Below are positions 1 through 8,162 of a DNA stretch of 64,000 nucleotides, piece after piece (the stretch's first letter is position 1; each line of letters opens with the position of its first letter). The DNA comes from Candidatus Obscuribacterium magneticum. GTDB lineage: Bacteria > Elusimicrobiota > Elusimicrobia > F11. The stretch is from positions 62,001 to 126,000 of the forward strand of contig JAJAPZ010000002.1 of assembly GCA_020523905.1 (NCBI GenBank), written 5' to 3'. A model generated the notes under the pieces. The model had not been told where the DNA came from and did no database searches. It saw only the letters and a list, made by a program, of their open reading frames with translations. The translations under genes and the position numbers were made by a program.

Positions 1-821
1 TTCCCTAAGGCTTTTTCTAGGTCCCTGATTTGCTGGACAAGTTGGCTCAGCTCTTTCGGTTCGATTGAAGAGGAATGATCCGGTCCGGGCATGTGACGGT
101 CAAGGGTAAAGTGTTTTTCTATAACGCTGGCTCCCAGAGCGACGGCGCCCAAGATGGCCAGAGAACCAACCGTGTGGTCTGAATAACCAACGGGGACGTG
201 AAATTCGTTTTTTAACGTTTCTATCACCCGAAGGTGGGCGTCTTCGAGTTGAGAAGGATAATTGGTGGTGCATTGAAGCAGGATGAATTCCTCGTTACCC
301 CCCTGGCGAACGGCCTGAACGGCACCCCTCACATCTTCGAGGGTCGACATGCCGGTGGATATAATCATCGGTTTCCCTTTGCGGGCCATGTACGTCAAAA
401 AGGGCCATTCCGTTAGCTGTCCCGAAGCCACTTTAAAGGCTTCCACCCCAAGTTCGTCCAAAAGATCGATGTCATGGAAACTATAAGGGGTGGATAAAAA
501 TTGAATCTCCATGGCCTTGCAATGACGAATGAGCTTGCTAAAGGCCTCTTTCGGCAATTCCAATTTTTTCAGCATGTTTAATTGCGATACGGTGGGGTCT
601 GTGGAGCGAAGTTGATAGTTTGCCTTGGGCGCTCCGTGCGTTACAATCTCCTCGGCCTTGAAGGTTTGAAATTTGACGCAATCAGCGCCCGCTCTCTTGG
701 CTTCTTCAACCAATCGTTTGGCCAAGGCGAGGTCTCCATTATGATTCACCCCGGCTTCGGCGATGATGAAAATGGGATCGTCAGCCGATAATTGACGCTT
801 GCCGATCTTGACAGGTCGCAT
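1..821 (-). CDS. neuB: NeuB-family nonulosonic acid synthase (3' end cut by window edge)
   Basis: Condenses phosphoenolpyruvate with a six-carbon N-acyl amino sugar to make a nine-carbon sialic, legionaminic or pseudaminic acid in the cytoplasm. The reading frame starts at the ATG at 821 (MRPVKIGKRQLSADDPIFII) and stays open to base 1. Seen: the N-terminal EAGVNHNG segment that opens the TIM barrel, the FKVASGQL segment, the ISTGMSTLEDV loop, and PGPDH near residue 240, all NeuB hallmarks. An AGGAG lies 7 bases before the ATG. The C-terminal antifreeze-like SAF domain expected for the family lies outside the window. It overlaps the end of the upstream gene by 41 bases. The sequence does not decide between sialic, legionaminic and pseudaminic acid, but the neighbouring WbpG/PseA-type amidotransferase favours a diamino-type (legionaminic or pseudaminic) product. 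Confidence 0.88.
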   Translation of the reverse strand, partial: MRPVKIGKRQLSADDPIFIIAEAGVNHNGDLALAKRLVEEAKRAGADCVKFQTFKAEEIVTHGAPKANYQLRSTDPTVSQLNMLKKLELPKEAFSKLIRHCKAMEIQFLSTPYSFHDIDLLDELGVEAFKVASGQLTEWPFLTYMARKGKPMIISTGMSTLEDVRGAVQAVRQGGNEEFILLQCTTNYPSQLEDAHLRVIETLKNEFHVPVGYSDHTVGSLAILGAVALGASVIEKHFTLDRHMPGPDHSSSIEPKELSQLVQQIRDLEKALG

Positions 822-1767
822 CCTTCAACTCCTCTTTTGGCTTTTGATCTCGTGCCCCATTTATCACGGCTTTATCAAAAATAGGGAAGACCTCATGTAG
901 CAAAGACTTGGGATTATAAATCTCGACGGAAACTCCCCTTTCGTCTAAAAATGGCTTGATGAATCGAAAGTATTCGATCGTCCATTTGATTCCCGGATAA
1001 ATATCGTCAACAGATATGTCTTTCTCTTCACACTCCCGTCTTGTTCGGTCATAAGGGAGCCAAAAATACCGCTGGTCATACAAATCAACGCCCACCAGAA
1101 CCATTTTCTTGTAACCCATACAGCAGCCGAAATTCACACATTCCGCCAAGGTACAGGGACCGTGAGTCAGGCCATCCGACATTCTCTCCGACGGGTTCTG
1201 AAGTTTCCCGCGGCCAATGGAAAAGTAGGGGAAGATTTTTGAGCCGGGCGGGAGGAGATGAAATCCGGCGAAGAATTGAGAGGACACAGCCCTCCATTCC
1301 TTTTGGAGAAGGTATACCGTATTCTTATAAAAAGGCCTTTTAAAAAGATTCCCGTACCTTTTGAACTTCCTGTAAAAAGCGAACGGATTTCTGAATTCAT
1401 GAATGAATGTGATAATTTCCCGTACAAGGTAGTAATCGCACCGGACAAAATTTTGATAATTAAACCAATTGAAGCCCAACGTATCATGTTTCTCGAAAAA
1501 GGCCCATTCATTCGGCTCAATATCATTAAGGGAGTAACCGCAACCAAAAATAAAGAGGACGTCGCTTTTTCTGGTTTTTATCAGTTCCTCTTCAGACAAC
1601 CAGCGATAAACGCTCTGGCTCTTCTTTAAAAGGTTGCGTGCCTTCCATCGGAGGAAGAGGAGTTCGGGATATTGGGCAATCGCCTGACCCCGGGAGGATA
1701 GTAATTTCAACCATTTCCTCCGGTCAAAGACTTTCATTGATAAAAAAGCGTTCAGTAATCGAGTCAT
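781..1767 (-). CDS. Sialyltransferase-like (GT29/GT42-type) predicted glycosyltransferase
   Basis: A 328-residue soluble protein. Around residue 73 it has a nucleotide-binding-like FGCGYSLNDIEPNEW, followed by DTLGFNWF. Around residue 200 it has HGPCTLAECVNFGCCMGYKK, followed by VLVGVDLYD. This pattern resembles the CMP-sugar binding fold of bacterial sialyltransferase-like proteins; that family link is from memory and not firm. Its position directly before a NeuB-type synthase suggests it transfers the nonulosonic acid made there, which is inference. The C-terminal 14 codons overlap the neuB start. The start is weakly supported: no clear ribosome site precedes the ATG at 1767, and a second ATG lies ten codons in. 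A DUF115/Maf-like flagellin glycosyltransferase is an alternative. Confidence 0.5.
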   Translation of the reverse strand: MTRLLNAFLSMKVFDRRKWLKLLSSRGQAIAQYPELLFLRWKARNLLKKSQSVYRWLSEEELIKTRKSDVLFIFGCGYSLNDIEPNEWAFFEKHDTLGFNWFNYQNFVRCDYYLVREIITFIHEFRNPFAFYRKFKRYGNLFKRPFYKNTVYLLQKEWRAVSSQFFAGFHLLPPGSKIFPYFSIGRGKLQNPSERMSDGLTHGPCTLAECVNFGCCMGYKKMVLVGVDLYDQRYFWLPYDRTRRECEEKDISVDDIYPGIKWTIEYFRFIKPFLDERGVSVEIYNPKSLLHEVFPIFDKAVINGARDQKPKEELKDATCQDRQASIIG

Positions 1768-1783
1768 AATAAAATGTGGAAAC

Positions 1784-2866
1784 CTATGATGTCAGTACGG
1801 GAGACAGCGGCGACGGATGTAAATCCCTGTATTTTTCCTTATAAGCGGTATAGTCTCTTCCCCATTGAATGCCGGTTTTGGCCACTCGTGCCGGATTTCC
1901 GACGATCAACAGATTTTCGCCAAAGGCTTGTTTCACCAAACCGTACGCACCGACCATCGAATTGGCTCCAATGGATCCGCCCGATAGCACACATGATCCC
2001 ATGCCCATCCACACATGATCACCGACAATAACAGGTTCGGGCCCCCGTTTTTTACCGTCCACGATCAAGTCGTGGCCGGCGCCGCTTTCCACGTAGATAT
2101 TTGAAGAAAACATGCAGTCCTTTCCGATCGTAATGGGAGCATAAGCGTAAAGGTGCAAATTCCAGCCAAACGTAGAAAGAGGGCCTAAATCGATTGTTGT
2201 GTTGTTGGCAGCGTCGATAATGGAATTTTGGCTTATAAGCACCTTTTCTTGAATTCTCACATCAGCGGAAACGGCAGCGCTGATTTTGGTCCCTTCACGA
2301 ATGATAGTCCCTTCCTCTATGTTTAAGTTTCCACCACTCCCGACAAACAAGCAAACCCCCTCTTCAAGAATGATGTTGTGGAGTCGGAGGTTTGCTTTAT
2401 TGCCAACATAGATGCGAATGGGGCGCGCAGAGCGGTCGTTTTTTGGAACGGTGAGGTTATGGACGGAAAGTTGGGCCTCTTGTCCCAAGAAGCAGGTAAA
2501 ACTCCCTGATTCCCTTAAGTCCTGGATATCGCGGATGATTTCGTAATCGTCAAAATAAAGGCTTGTGACACCAAAAAACCGGCAATCAAATACATTTTTC
2601 AACCATTCAAAACCAAAGCCGGTCAACGTGGCGATCGCGGAGGGGATGTACCGGTCAAATATAAATATGACCGTATCCTTTTTGTCGTTTTTTAGTCGAT
2701 CCACCCCACATATCGGCTTGCCGAACTTTTCTCCCCCCTTCTTGGCCTCATCAACAAAATAGGCAAAATCAAAGGTCAGATGTTTTATCGCTCGGTCCAG
2801 GTACTCCCCGGCCCCGTATCCAATGATCCGTTTTCCCCTGATGATGTCCTCAACTCTCGTCAACAT
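1784..2866 (-). CDS. Left-handed beta-helix acyltransferase with N-terminal nucleotide-sugar-binding-like domain
   Basis: 360 residues. Residues 1-70 form a Rossmann-like half (IIGYGAGEYLDRAIKHL, then FVDEAKKGG), like the N-terminal domain of PglD-type sugar acetyltransferases. From about residue 150 the chain shows hexapeptide-type repeats, ending with GKDCMFSSNIYVES, HVWMGMGSCVLSGG and IVGNPARVAK, the CoA-binding end typical of O- or N-acetyltransferases. It probably acylates a cell-surface sugar or its nucleotide-activated precursor. It starts 7 bases inside the preceding GNAT gene, so the two are likely translationally coupled. The lone histidine in ESGAGHDLIVDG is a plausible catalytic base. 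The acyl donor and acceptor cannot be read from sequence. Confidence 0.72.
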   Translation of the reverse strand: MLTRVEDIIRGKRIIGYGAGEYLDRAIKHLTFDFAYFVDEAKKGGEKFGKPICGVDRLKNDKKDTVIFIFDRYIPSAIATLTGFGFEWLKNVFDCRFFGVTSLYFDDYEIIRDIQDLRESGSFTCFLGQEAQLSVHNLTVPKNDRSARPIRIYVGNKANLRLHNIILEEGVCLFVGSGGNLNIEEGTIIREGTKISAAVSADVRIQEKVLISQNSIIDAANNTTIDLGPLSTFGWNLHLYAYAPITIGKDCMFSSNIYVESGAGHDLIVDGKKRGPEPVIVGDHVWMGMGSCVLSGGSIGANSMVGAYGLVKQAFGENLLIVGNPARVAKTGIQWGRDYTAYKEKYRDLHPSPLSPVLTS

Positions 2867-3444
2867 AAAGGTCGCTTTGAATCGATCGGCTCAAATTTAG
2901 AGTTCAATTTAAATTCGGGACTAAGAATTCCCATCCAGTGAAAATCGAGATAGGTTTCATCCATACGAAAACGCTCTCGGAGCCGCCCTTCCATCGACCA
3001 ACCCAACTTCTCCACGCACCGGAGAAACGATGGGTTGCAGCTATTGGCTTCCACACGATGCAAATGGCGGTCGAGAAAGAGATGCTTACACAATAGATAA
3101 ATGGCTTCCGTTCCGAATCCTTTTCCCCAGACAGACTTGTCGCCGATCAGGATTCGAATTTCAGCGCAATGGGAGATGGAATCGATGGGGCCGTATTGGA
3201 TATTGCCGATATGTCTGTCCCCCTCCTTGGTCATGATCGCCAGCACCTCTTCTCCTTCTTTTAAGTTCTGGAGAAAACGAACGGCATCTTCTTTTGTGGT
3301 TGAAAAATATCTCCGCCGTGAATATTTATTTACCTCCGGATCGTTGAGCCACCCCAGGTACTGTTCGTTTAGATCTCCCGTATCAAAAGGAATAAGATAG
3401 ATAGAACGCCCGATCAGCCGTTTCGAGGTCGCGGTATCAGGCAT
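2860..3444 (-). CDS. GNAT (RimJ/RimL-type) N-acetyltransferase, PseH-like role possible
   Basis: 194 residues from the ATG at 3444, which overlaps the amidase stop codon by 8 bases; the frame stays open upstream to 3510, but that part lies over the amidase end and is not needed. The fold is GNAT: LNDPEVNKYSRRRYF at the N-terminus, ILIGDKSVWGKGFGTEAIYL (acetyl-CoA pyrophosphate loop) in the middle, and ANSCNPSFLRCVEKLGW near the end. In nonulosonic acid clusters such enzymes (PseH, or a LegH-type acetyltransferase) acetylate an amino group of the sugar precursor. That role is inferred from context; sequence alone says only acetyl-CoA-dependent acetyltransferase. Confidence 0.75.
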   Translation of the reverse strand: MPDTATSKRLIGRSIYLIPFDTGDLNEQYLGWLNDPEVNKYSRRRYFSTTKEDAVRFLQNLKEGEEVLAIMTKEGDRHIGNIQYGPIDSISHCAEIRILIGDKSVWGKGFGTEAIYLLCKHLFLDRHLHRVEANSCNPSFLRCVEKLGWSMEGRLRERFRMDETYLDFHWMGILSPEFKLNSKFEPIDSKRPLC

Positions 3445-4801
3445 AGAGGGGAAGTTTTTCAGCCAACGGGTTGGCGGTGGCTGCCGTGGTTTTATCGAGA
3501 ATTCCCGCAATCAGACGGCCGATGTCCAATAGCATGTGATCGGAATACTTCTTTCCGACCAATTGAAGGCCGAAGGGAAGGCCGTCGGGTGAGGAGAAAA
3601 ATGGAGCACTCAGGGCCGGTGCGCCCAAATAAGTCCAGATCTTACAGCTGTCAGGCCGGTCCGGAGAATTTAGGCCTCGAGGGGCAGATCCGCCGGAGGA
3701 TAGTGTCAGCCAGGCGTCAAAAGAGAAATCCTGGTTAAACTTGTAAGTAAGCTCTGCTTGCTTCTGGACGGCTTTTAGATAGGTTTCGGGGGATATTTTT
3801 TCACCATCATCCAGCATTCTCAAGAGGACTGGGCTGATGGACATTCGTGTATGTCTTTCTTCCCCCCTAAAATAATAAGACAAGGCCCGACAATAGATAA
3901 TCTCATGGTCTTCATAAATCTCTTCGTCTTCTTTGAGTTCGACTTCTTCTAGGACAAATAAATCGCTATTTGAAAGGCTTCCCGCTAAATCCAAGAGCGC
4001 TCTTTGGGCATAGGGTTCCGCCTGGTTCCATGTGTGCCCCTTGTAAAGGCCGACCCGCAGCTTCTTTGGAAGGGGAGACCTCTTCAATTTGTCATTCACC
4101 ATAGGATAATTTGGGCCATGAACCCGCATCACATCGAAAAGCAACTCTATATCGTCAATCGATCGGGCGAACCAAGCGATTGTGTCGAGGGTGTCGGTCG
4201 TCTTTAAAACCCCCGTCCGGGGAACCGTCCCGAAGGTCGGTTTAAAACCGTAGATACCGCAGTAGCTGGCCGGTCGGATGGTCGATCCTCCGGTTTGCGA
4301 TCCGAGAGCTAATGGGACCATCCCCGCCGCCACGGCGGCGGCGGACCCGGCGGAGGACGTCCCTGGCGGATATTCTAAATTGTGAGGGTTGCAGGTGTCG
4401 GTGGGTTCATGAACGGCAAATTCCGACGTTTTCGTTTTCCCGAAAATATTGGCTCCATCGTACTTGAGATTGAACACGACGCGAGCGTCGTTGCCAGGCC
4501 GGAAACCCTTCCAGATCAAGCTCCCCATTTCCGTCGGCATATCGGCCGAGTTATAAATATCTTTGACTCCCACCGGAATACCCGGCAACCGCCAGGACTC
4601 TTTTTGTTGGTTGTAATCCTTCTGAAGTTTTTCCGAATGAGCGCGAGCCAATTCCGGATCAAAAAAGGTCCAGGCATGGAGGAGAGGTTCCAGGCTTTCG
4701 ATTCGTTGGATCGCGGCCTCGGTTATTTCCCCGATGGAAGTTTCTCCCTTCCTTAGGGATGACACCAATTCGTTGGCCGTTTTAAAGGGATAATCTTTCA
4801 T
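3437..4801 (-). CDS. Amidase signature family hydrolase
   Basis: 454 residues, normal length for the family. The Ser-cisSer-Lys triad is visible: Lys in GIPVGVKDIYN (about residue 80), Ser in PPGTSSAGSAAAVAAGM (about 150) and Ser in GSQTGGSTIRPAS (about 173). Family members cleave carboxamides in the cytoplasm (GatA, amidases, aryl-acylamidases). There is no gatB or gatC nearby, so a tRNA amidotransferase role is unlikely. The start overlaps the stop of the WbpG-type amidotransferase gene by four bases (ATGA), pointing to coupled translation and a shared pathway. The substrate could be an amide or amidine of the surface sugar, or glutamine as an ammonia source; both are guesses. Confidence 0.82.
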   Translation of the reverse strand: MKDYPFKTANELVSSLRKGETSIGEITEAAIQRIESLEPLLHAWTFFDPELARAHSEKLQKDYNQQKESWRLPGIPVGVKDIYNSADMPTEMGSLIWKGFRPGNDARVVFNLKYDGANIFGKTKTSEFAVHEPTDTCNPHNLEYPPGTSSAGSAAAVAAGMVPLALGSQTGGSTIRPASYCGIYGFKPTFGTVPRTGVLKTTDTLDTIAWFARSIDDIELLFDVMRVHGPNYPMVNDKLKRSPLPKKLRVGLYKGHTWNQAEPYAQRALLDLAGSLSNSDLFVLEEVELKEDEEIYEDHEIIYCRALSYYFRGEERHTRMSISPVLLRMLDDGEKISPETYLKAVQKQAELTYKFNQDFSFDAWLTLSSGGSAPRGLNSPDRPDSCKIWTYLGAPALSAPFFSSPDGLPFGLQLVGKKYSDHMLLDIGRLIAGILDKTTAATANPLAEKLPLYA

Positions 4802-5973
4802 TTTTTATTCTTAAAATAAGGTTCGCTTTTTAAAGCGTCTTTCCTTTGTTGTTCAATAATCTGGCGGAAATCTTCTTCTGAATAGCCGGTGATCCGTAGG
4901 TATTCATCCAACGCTCCGGGCCGTTCGGTATCGTATTGTTTTGCGAGTTCAAATCCTTCTTCTCGCGTCAGAAGTCCTGCTCTCACGTCCTGTGACGCCA
5001 TGTCCGTTCCCCGTCCGAATCCCCTTTTTAAGAATTTCGTATAGTCGTGGACCCCCGGCATGATGCATTCCACGCTTTTGTACCGTTTGTAAGTACCCTC
5101 TACGTGGTCTTCCTCCCACCCATATTCCCGAACCAGGAACTCGGTTTGCCGTTCATGGTCCCAAAACATGAAATCGCCCAAAAAGATGGCGGTAATGCCG
5201 GCTTTTTGAAATTCCTCTATGTCCGGCATGCGGTACATCACCAAATCCTTGGCGGTCAGCCCTTCCTTATCAACCATCGTTTCGGCCGGGACCTTGGCTG
5301 AATTTTTCAGCCAATGCTCCGGATCCGAGCGGAAGATATTTTCCTTTCCTTTTTTATCCGTTACGAATGTGGAATCTGTGGACTCGTACAAATCGTCATT
5401 CAGGTAGGTGGCCCGGCCGGAGAACTCGGCGGGAGATTCGCCGTAAACAAGAAGCTTGATTCCGAACTTTATGGCTATTTTCAAGGGGAATGAGGACACG
5501 CCGATGTGGCAATGCCAACAAGCGTCTCCAATCGCTTTTAAAGAGGCCCGGGCGATCTTGTTCACGGTCTCGCGATTGGGCGTGTACATGATGTGATCGA
5601 CCTTAAATACCTCCAGGGCCCTTTCAAGATTTCTCTTTCCGGCAGGAGAGTACCAGTTGTGGCTGGCCGTGACCGCCAAGACTTTCATCCCATACACCTT
5701 GGTCATGACATGCAGTTGGAACCAGCTATCCTTGCCGCCGCTGATGGGAACCATACAATCGTAATTATCTTGATTCTGAGTGCGAAAGTGGTCCAGAATT
5801 TCCCGAAGCATTTTTTCCCGCTTGGTCCAATCAATGTGCATTTTTTGCTCCGATGAGCGGCAGGCCAGACAAATCCCCAAGGAATCGAACTGCATACCCT
5901 CGTTTGTTTCCGGCATGCAGCATCGGGAACAATATTTCAAGTTTAAAAAAAGAGGTTGTCCGAATTTGGTCAC
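4798..5973 (-). CDS. wbpG: N-acetyl sugar amidotransferase (WbpG/PseA/LegG family)
   Basis: 391 residues, starting at a GTG (5973) with AGGAG six bases before it. It has an N-terminal zinc-binding CSRCCMPET and CLACR, an ATP-pyrophosphatase loop PISGGKDSWFQ at about residue 75, and a DACWHCHIGVSSFP segment (about 150) typical of this family. WbpG, PseA and related enzymes turn an acetamido group on a nonulosonic or amino-uronic sugar into an acetamidino group, using ammonia from a glutaminase partner (HisH2/HisF2 in some clusters). No such partner is seen here, although the adjacent amidase might supply it (inference). Its presence supports a legionaminic- or pseudaminic-type product rather than plain sialic acid. 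Confidence 0.85.
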   Translation of the reverse strand: MTKFGQPLFLNLKYCSRCCMPETNEGMQFDSLGICLACRSSEQKMHIDWTKREKMLREILDHFRTQNQDNYDCMVPISGGKDSWFQLHVMTKVYGMKVLAVTASHNWYSPAGKRNLERALEVFKVDHIMYTPNRETVNKIARASLKAIGDACWHCHIGVSSFPLKIAIKFGIKLLVYGESPAEFSGRATYLNDDLYESTDSTFVTDKKGKENIFRSDPEHWLKNSAKVPAETMVDKEGLTAKDLVMYRMPDIEEFQKAGITAIFLGDFMFWDHERQTEFLVREYGWEEDHVEGTYKRYKSVECIMPGVHDYTKFLKRGFGRGTDMASQDVRAGLLTREEGFELAKQYDTERPGALDEYLRITGYSEEDFRQIIEQQRKDALKSEPYFKNKK

Positions 5974-5983
5974 AAGAATCTCC

Positions 5984-6559
5984 TCATTGAGATAAGGTTG
6001 TTTCCATGGGGGCCTGTTTTTCGGTTGAAATTGACTCTTTTTCTTGAAGAAGTTGATTCAAAATTGAAATTCCAATTTGTCCTTTTTCCGTATTAAGTCG
6101 GCAATCCAACACGATTTCCCCATCCTGTGGTAACACATCGAAACTCGCATGCCGGTAGGTAATACCGGGGGCAGAGCGAAGAGACATTTCAAGAAGTGAG
6201 GCCACTTCCCCTTCTCCCAAGATAACAAAACTCTTATGGCCGTTTTTTACAAGTTCTTGTACCAATTCATCGATCCTGGACTTGTAGGTTTTAAAGGTGT
6301 TAATGGTTTGGGAGATGTAAGAGGCAGTACGGTTTGTTTTTTCCAGCATTCCTTTTTTTGTTAATAAATACTTTGCTTTATTACTGTTTAGGTTTAACAC
6401 CTTAAGATATCCGGTTTTAATGAGCCTTTTAATGATGAGGTTAATTAAACCCAAAGAGAGGCCTGTGTTTGATGCTAATTCCCTTTGTGATAAGTGGGGG
6501 TCCCTGGCGAGCAGGTTAAGCACTCGATGCGACTTATCTTCGATGTGGAGTTCGGCCAT
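5984..6559 (-). CDS. EPS-associated MarR-type winged-helix regulator
   Basis: 191 residues. The N-terminal 80 residues form a winged helix: HRVLNLLARDPHLSQRELA, then GLSLGLINLIIKRLIKTGYL, then KAKYLLTKKGMLEK, matching the EPS-associated MarR-family regulators found at the head of polysaccharide clusters. A coiled helical segment follows (residues 85-110). The last 80 residues resemble the alpha/beta segment (FVILGEGEVASLLEMSLRS) of a NAD-binding or sensor half and may bind a sugar-nucleotide signal. It is the first gene of the leftward nonulosonic acid operon, and its start lies 11 bases from a 17-base palindrome. It likely controls its own operon and perhaps the divergent gene. Confidence 0.78.
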   Translation of the reverse strand: MAELHIEDKSHRVLNLLARDPHLSQRELASNTGLSLGLINLIIKRLIKTGYLKVLNLNSNKAKYLLTKKGMLEKTNRTASYISQTINTFKTYKSRIDELVQELVKNGHKSFVILGEGEVASLLEMSLRSAPGITYRHASFDVLPQDGEIVLDCRLNTEKGQIGISILNQLLQEKESISTEKQAPMETTLSQ

Positions 6560-6570
6560 AAAAGGTTAGG

Positions 6571-6587
6571 TGTTCAACAATTGAACA
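6571..6587. promoter_or_regulatory. Palindromic operator candidate for the MarR-type regulator
   Basis: TGTTCAACAATTGAACA: seven-base perfect arms around a three-base centre, 11 bases upstream of the regulator start and directly downstream of the predicted -10 box. The nine-mer CAACAATTG is repeated at 6591-6599. A size of 15-17 bases suits a MarR dimer, and this placement would let the regulator block its own promoter. Confidence 0.6.
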
Positions 6588-6614
6588 GTACAACAATTGC
6601 ACACGCTTCGTCAA
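6587..6614 (-). promoter_or_regulatory. Sigma-70 type promoter for the leftward nonulosonic acid operon
   Basis: On the minus strand a -35 box TTGACG (6609-6614) is followed after 16 bases by a -10 box TGTACT (6587-6592). The -35 matches consensus at five of six and the -10 at four of six positions. Transcription would start within the adjacent palindrome. Confidence 0.45.
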
Positions 6615-6677
6615 TTACCCTTTTTAATCCACTGTTGTTTTCCTATACTCCCGACCATTCTTGTTCAATTAAGTTAT

Positions 6678-6682
6678 GGAGG
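6678..6682 (+). promoter_or_regulatory. Ribosome binding site GGAGG fixing the start at 6687
   Basis: GGAGG lies four bases before the ATG at 6687 and settles the start; the open frame continues 30 codons further upstream through the divergent promoter region, which is not coding. Confidence 0.75.
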
Positions 6683-6686
6683 AAAA

Positions 6687-8072
6687 ATGGATTTGCGCGT
6701 TGCAGGAAAGGCTCTCAAAGTCGCGTCATGGCTGATAACCCTTGGGCTTTTGACATATATTGCCGTTGACAGCTCCCGTTGGTTTCCCGGAAAACAATCC
6801 TTTATTGAACGTCAGGAACCGCTCCGAGGCGGCGATGATACCGGTTATTATTATACGGCCGAATACTTCTGGGGATTGGAGCATGACGCGAATCTTGTCA
6901 GGATGAACGAGCAATATGGTCGTGTTTTGGAAACTTATCCAGTTCGAGAAATTGGACTCGGATCTCTTGTCCTGCCATTCCAGCGGACATTAGGAAGAAA
7001 CTGGAGAATCGTTTACGCAAATTTCGTTATTTTTTTGAATGTGCTTGGAATATTTGTTCTCGCTTTTGGATTGGCCTCGTTTATAGGGCCCCCGTATATC
7101 TTTACACCGCTGTTTGTTTATTGGATTAATAAATTCAGCCTGTACATTACACATGACACAGCCTATTGTACCGAAGCTGTTTCGAGGGCAATCATTCCCT
7201 TATTTATTGGCATTGCTTTCCTATTGTCCAACGTGAGGTTGCGTAGGGTATTTTATTTGGCGTTGTCTGTTGTGTTTGTTCTGGCCGGATTGTTTCTTAG
7301 CTTAATGAAGGCTCAGTGGATCATGGGTTTGTTTTTCATGGGCCTTATATTATTAATTACAAAAGGGACAAGGAAAACAGGATACATTTCATTAATTGCT
7401 TTTCTCATGTCCTTTCTGGCCCTTCGCGGCATCCACTATTATTCATTCAACCACAATAAAGAATTGTTCGCGAGCAATGGTCTTTACGCCCTAACATTTA
7501 GCCTGGAAGGCGATGAAATCATGCGTATCGGGTGTGAAGAACATCGTTTCCCCAAAAGCGTCGAGGAAACCGTGTGTAATGCATCCGCCACGACACTTTG
7601 GATACCCTTACTCCAATCTCAGGCTCCCGTGGAAGATAAGGGCCGGTTCCTCGAGGTTTGTTCCGCCATTAATGTTGAGCTGGCCCGAAAGAATATGTTC
7701 TCCCGGATAGTGAGAGTCATCAAAAATAGCGGTTCAATTCTTAAAGAGATTTATTACGTCCTACAAACCCCGACATCCAGGAAAATGATCAAACTGATTG
7801 TCTTCTGGCTTTTATTTGCGTCCAGTCTGTTTATTTTGAGAGATGGGAAATCAGTTCAAGCCTTAAGTGTCTTCGCTTTCCTGTTTGGCGCTGTTTTTTT
7901 GCCTTCAATGACTTATCTTCATTGGGAATACCGCTTTTCCGTTCCAGTGCGAAGCTTCTTTTTCACGGTTCCTCTGGCGACCATACTTGCCGCCATTTAC
8001 CTAAACAAAAAAACGATCATGGCGTTGGTATTAAAGTGGCCGTTTTTCAAAAAGCTTAAAATCGCGGTATAA
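6687..8072 (+). CDS. Polytopic membrane protein, possible GT-C type glycosyltransferase
   Basis: 461 residues with about ten hydrophobic segments, including a cluster near residues 112-215 and a pair near 375-435. The first extracytoplasmic loop contains RGGDDTGYYYTAEYFW, which recalls the acidic catalytic loop of GT-C enzymes that use lipid-linked sugars. A later loop has LHWEYRFSVPVRSFFF, like the His-Tyr-Arg region before the last helices in that superfamily. The large loop at residues 250-330 with paired cysteines (GCEEHR and VCNAS) would be periplasmic. No close family is recognised. It faces away from the regulator gene and may share control by the palindrome. A polymerase or other transport protein remains possible. 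Confidence 0.55.
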   Translation: MDLRVAGKALKVASWLITLGLLTYIAVDSSRWFPGKQSFIERQEPLRGGDDTGYYYTAEYFWGLEHDANLVRMNEQYGRVLETYPVREIGLGSLVLPFQRTLGRNWRIVYANFVIFLNVLGIFVLAFGLASFIGPPYIFTPLFVYWINKFSLYITHDTAYCTEAVSRAIIPLFIGIAFLLSNVRLRRVFYLALSVVFVLAGLFLSLMKAQWIMGLFFMGLILLITKGTRKTGYISLIAFLMSFLALRGIHYYSFNHNKELFASNGLYALTFSLEGDEIMRIGCEEHRFPKSVEETVCNASATTLWIPLLQSQAPVEDKGRFLEVCSAINVELARKNMFSRIVRVIKNSGSILKEIYYVLQTPTSRKMIKLIVFWLLFASSLFILRDGKSVQALSVFAFLFGAVFLPSMTYLHWEYRFSVPVRSFFFTVPLATILAAIYLNKKTIMALVLKWPFFKKLKIAV

Positions 8073-8081
8073 ATCCAACCT

Positions 8082-8110
8082 TTGACAAACCGTAGCTGTT
8101 CTTATATATA
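8082..8110 (+). promoter_or_regulatory. Sigma-70 promoter for the lipoprotein esterase gene
   Basis: TTGACA (8082-8087, perfect -35), a 17-base spacer, then TATATA (8105-8110, five of six to consensus). The start of transcription is expected near 8117, giving a leader of about 45 bases before the ATG at 8163. This is the clearest promoter in the window, and it implies that the esterase is transcribed on its own. Confidence 0.7.
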
Positions 8111-8162
8111 GGTTTTAGAGCCAACTTCGTAATGTTTGAAGCGGAATAGCGACGGGTTTCTA

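Noticed and set aside
3445-3510. Longer N-terminus for the GNAT acetyltransferase
   Set aside because: It overlaps the amidase end, has no similarity to GNAT starts, and the ATG at 3444 forms the usual short overlap.
6597-6686. Thirty-codon extension of the GT-C-like protein at 6687
   Set aside because: It lies over the divergent promoter and lacks a ribosome site, whereas GGAGG stands before the ATG at 6687.
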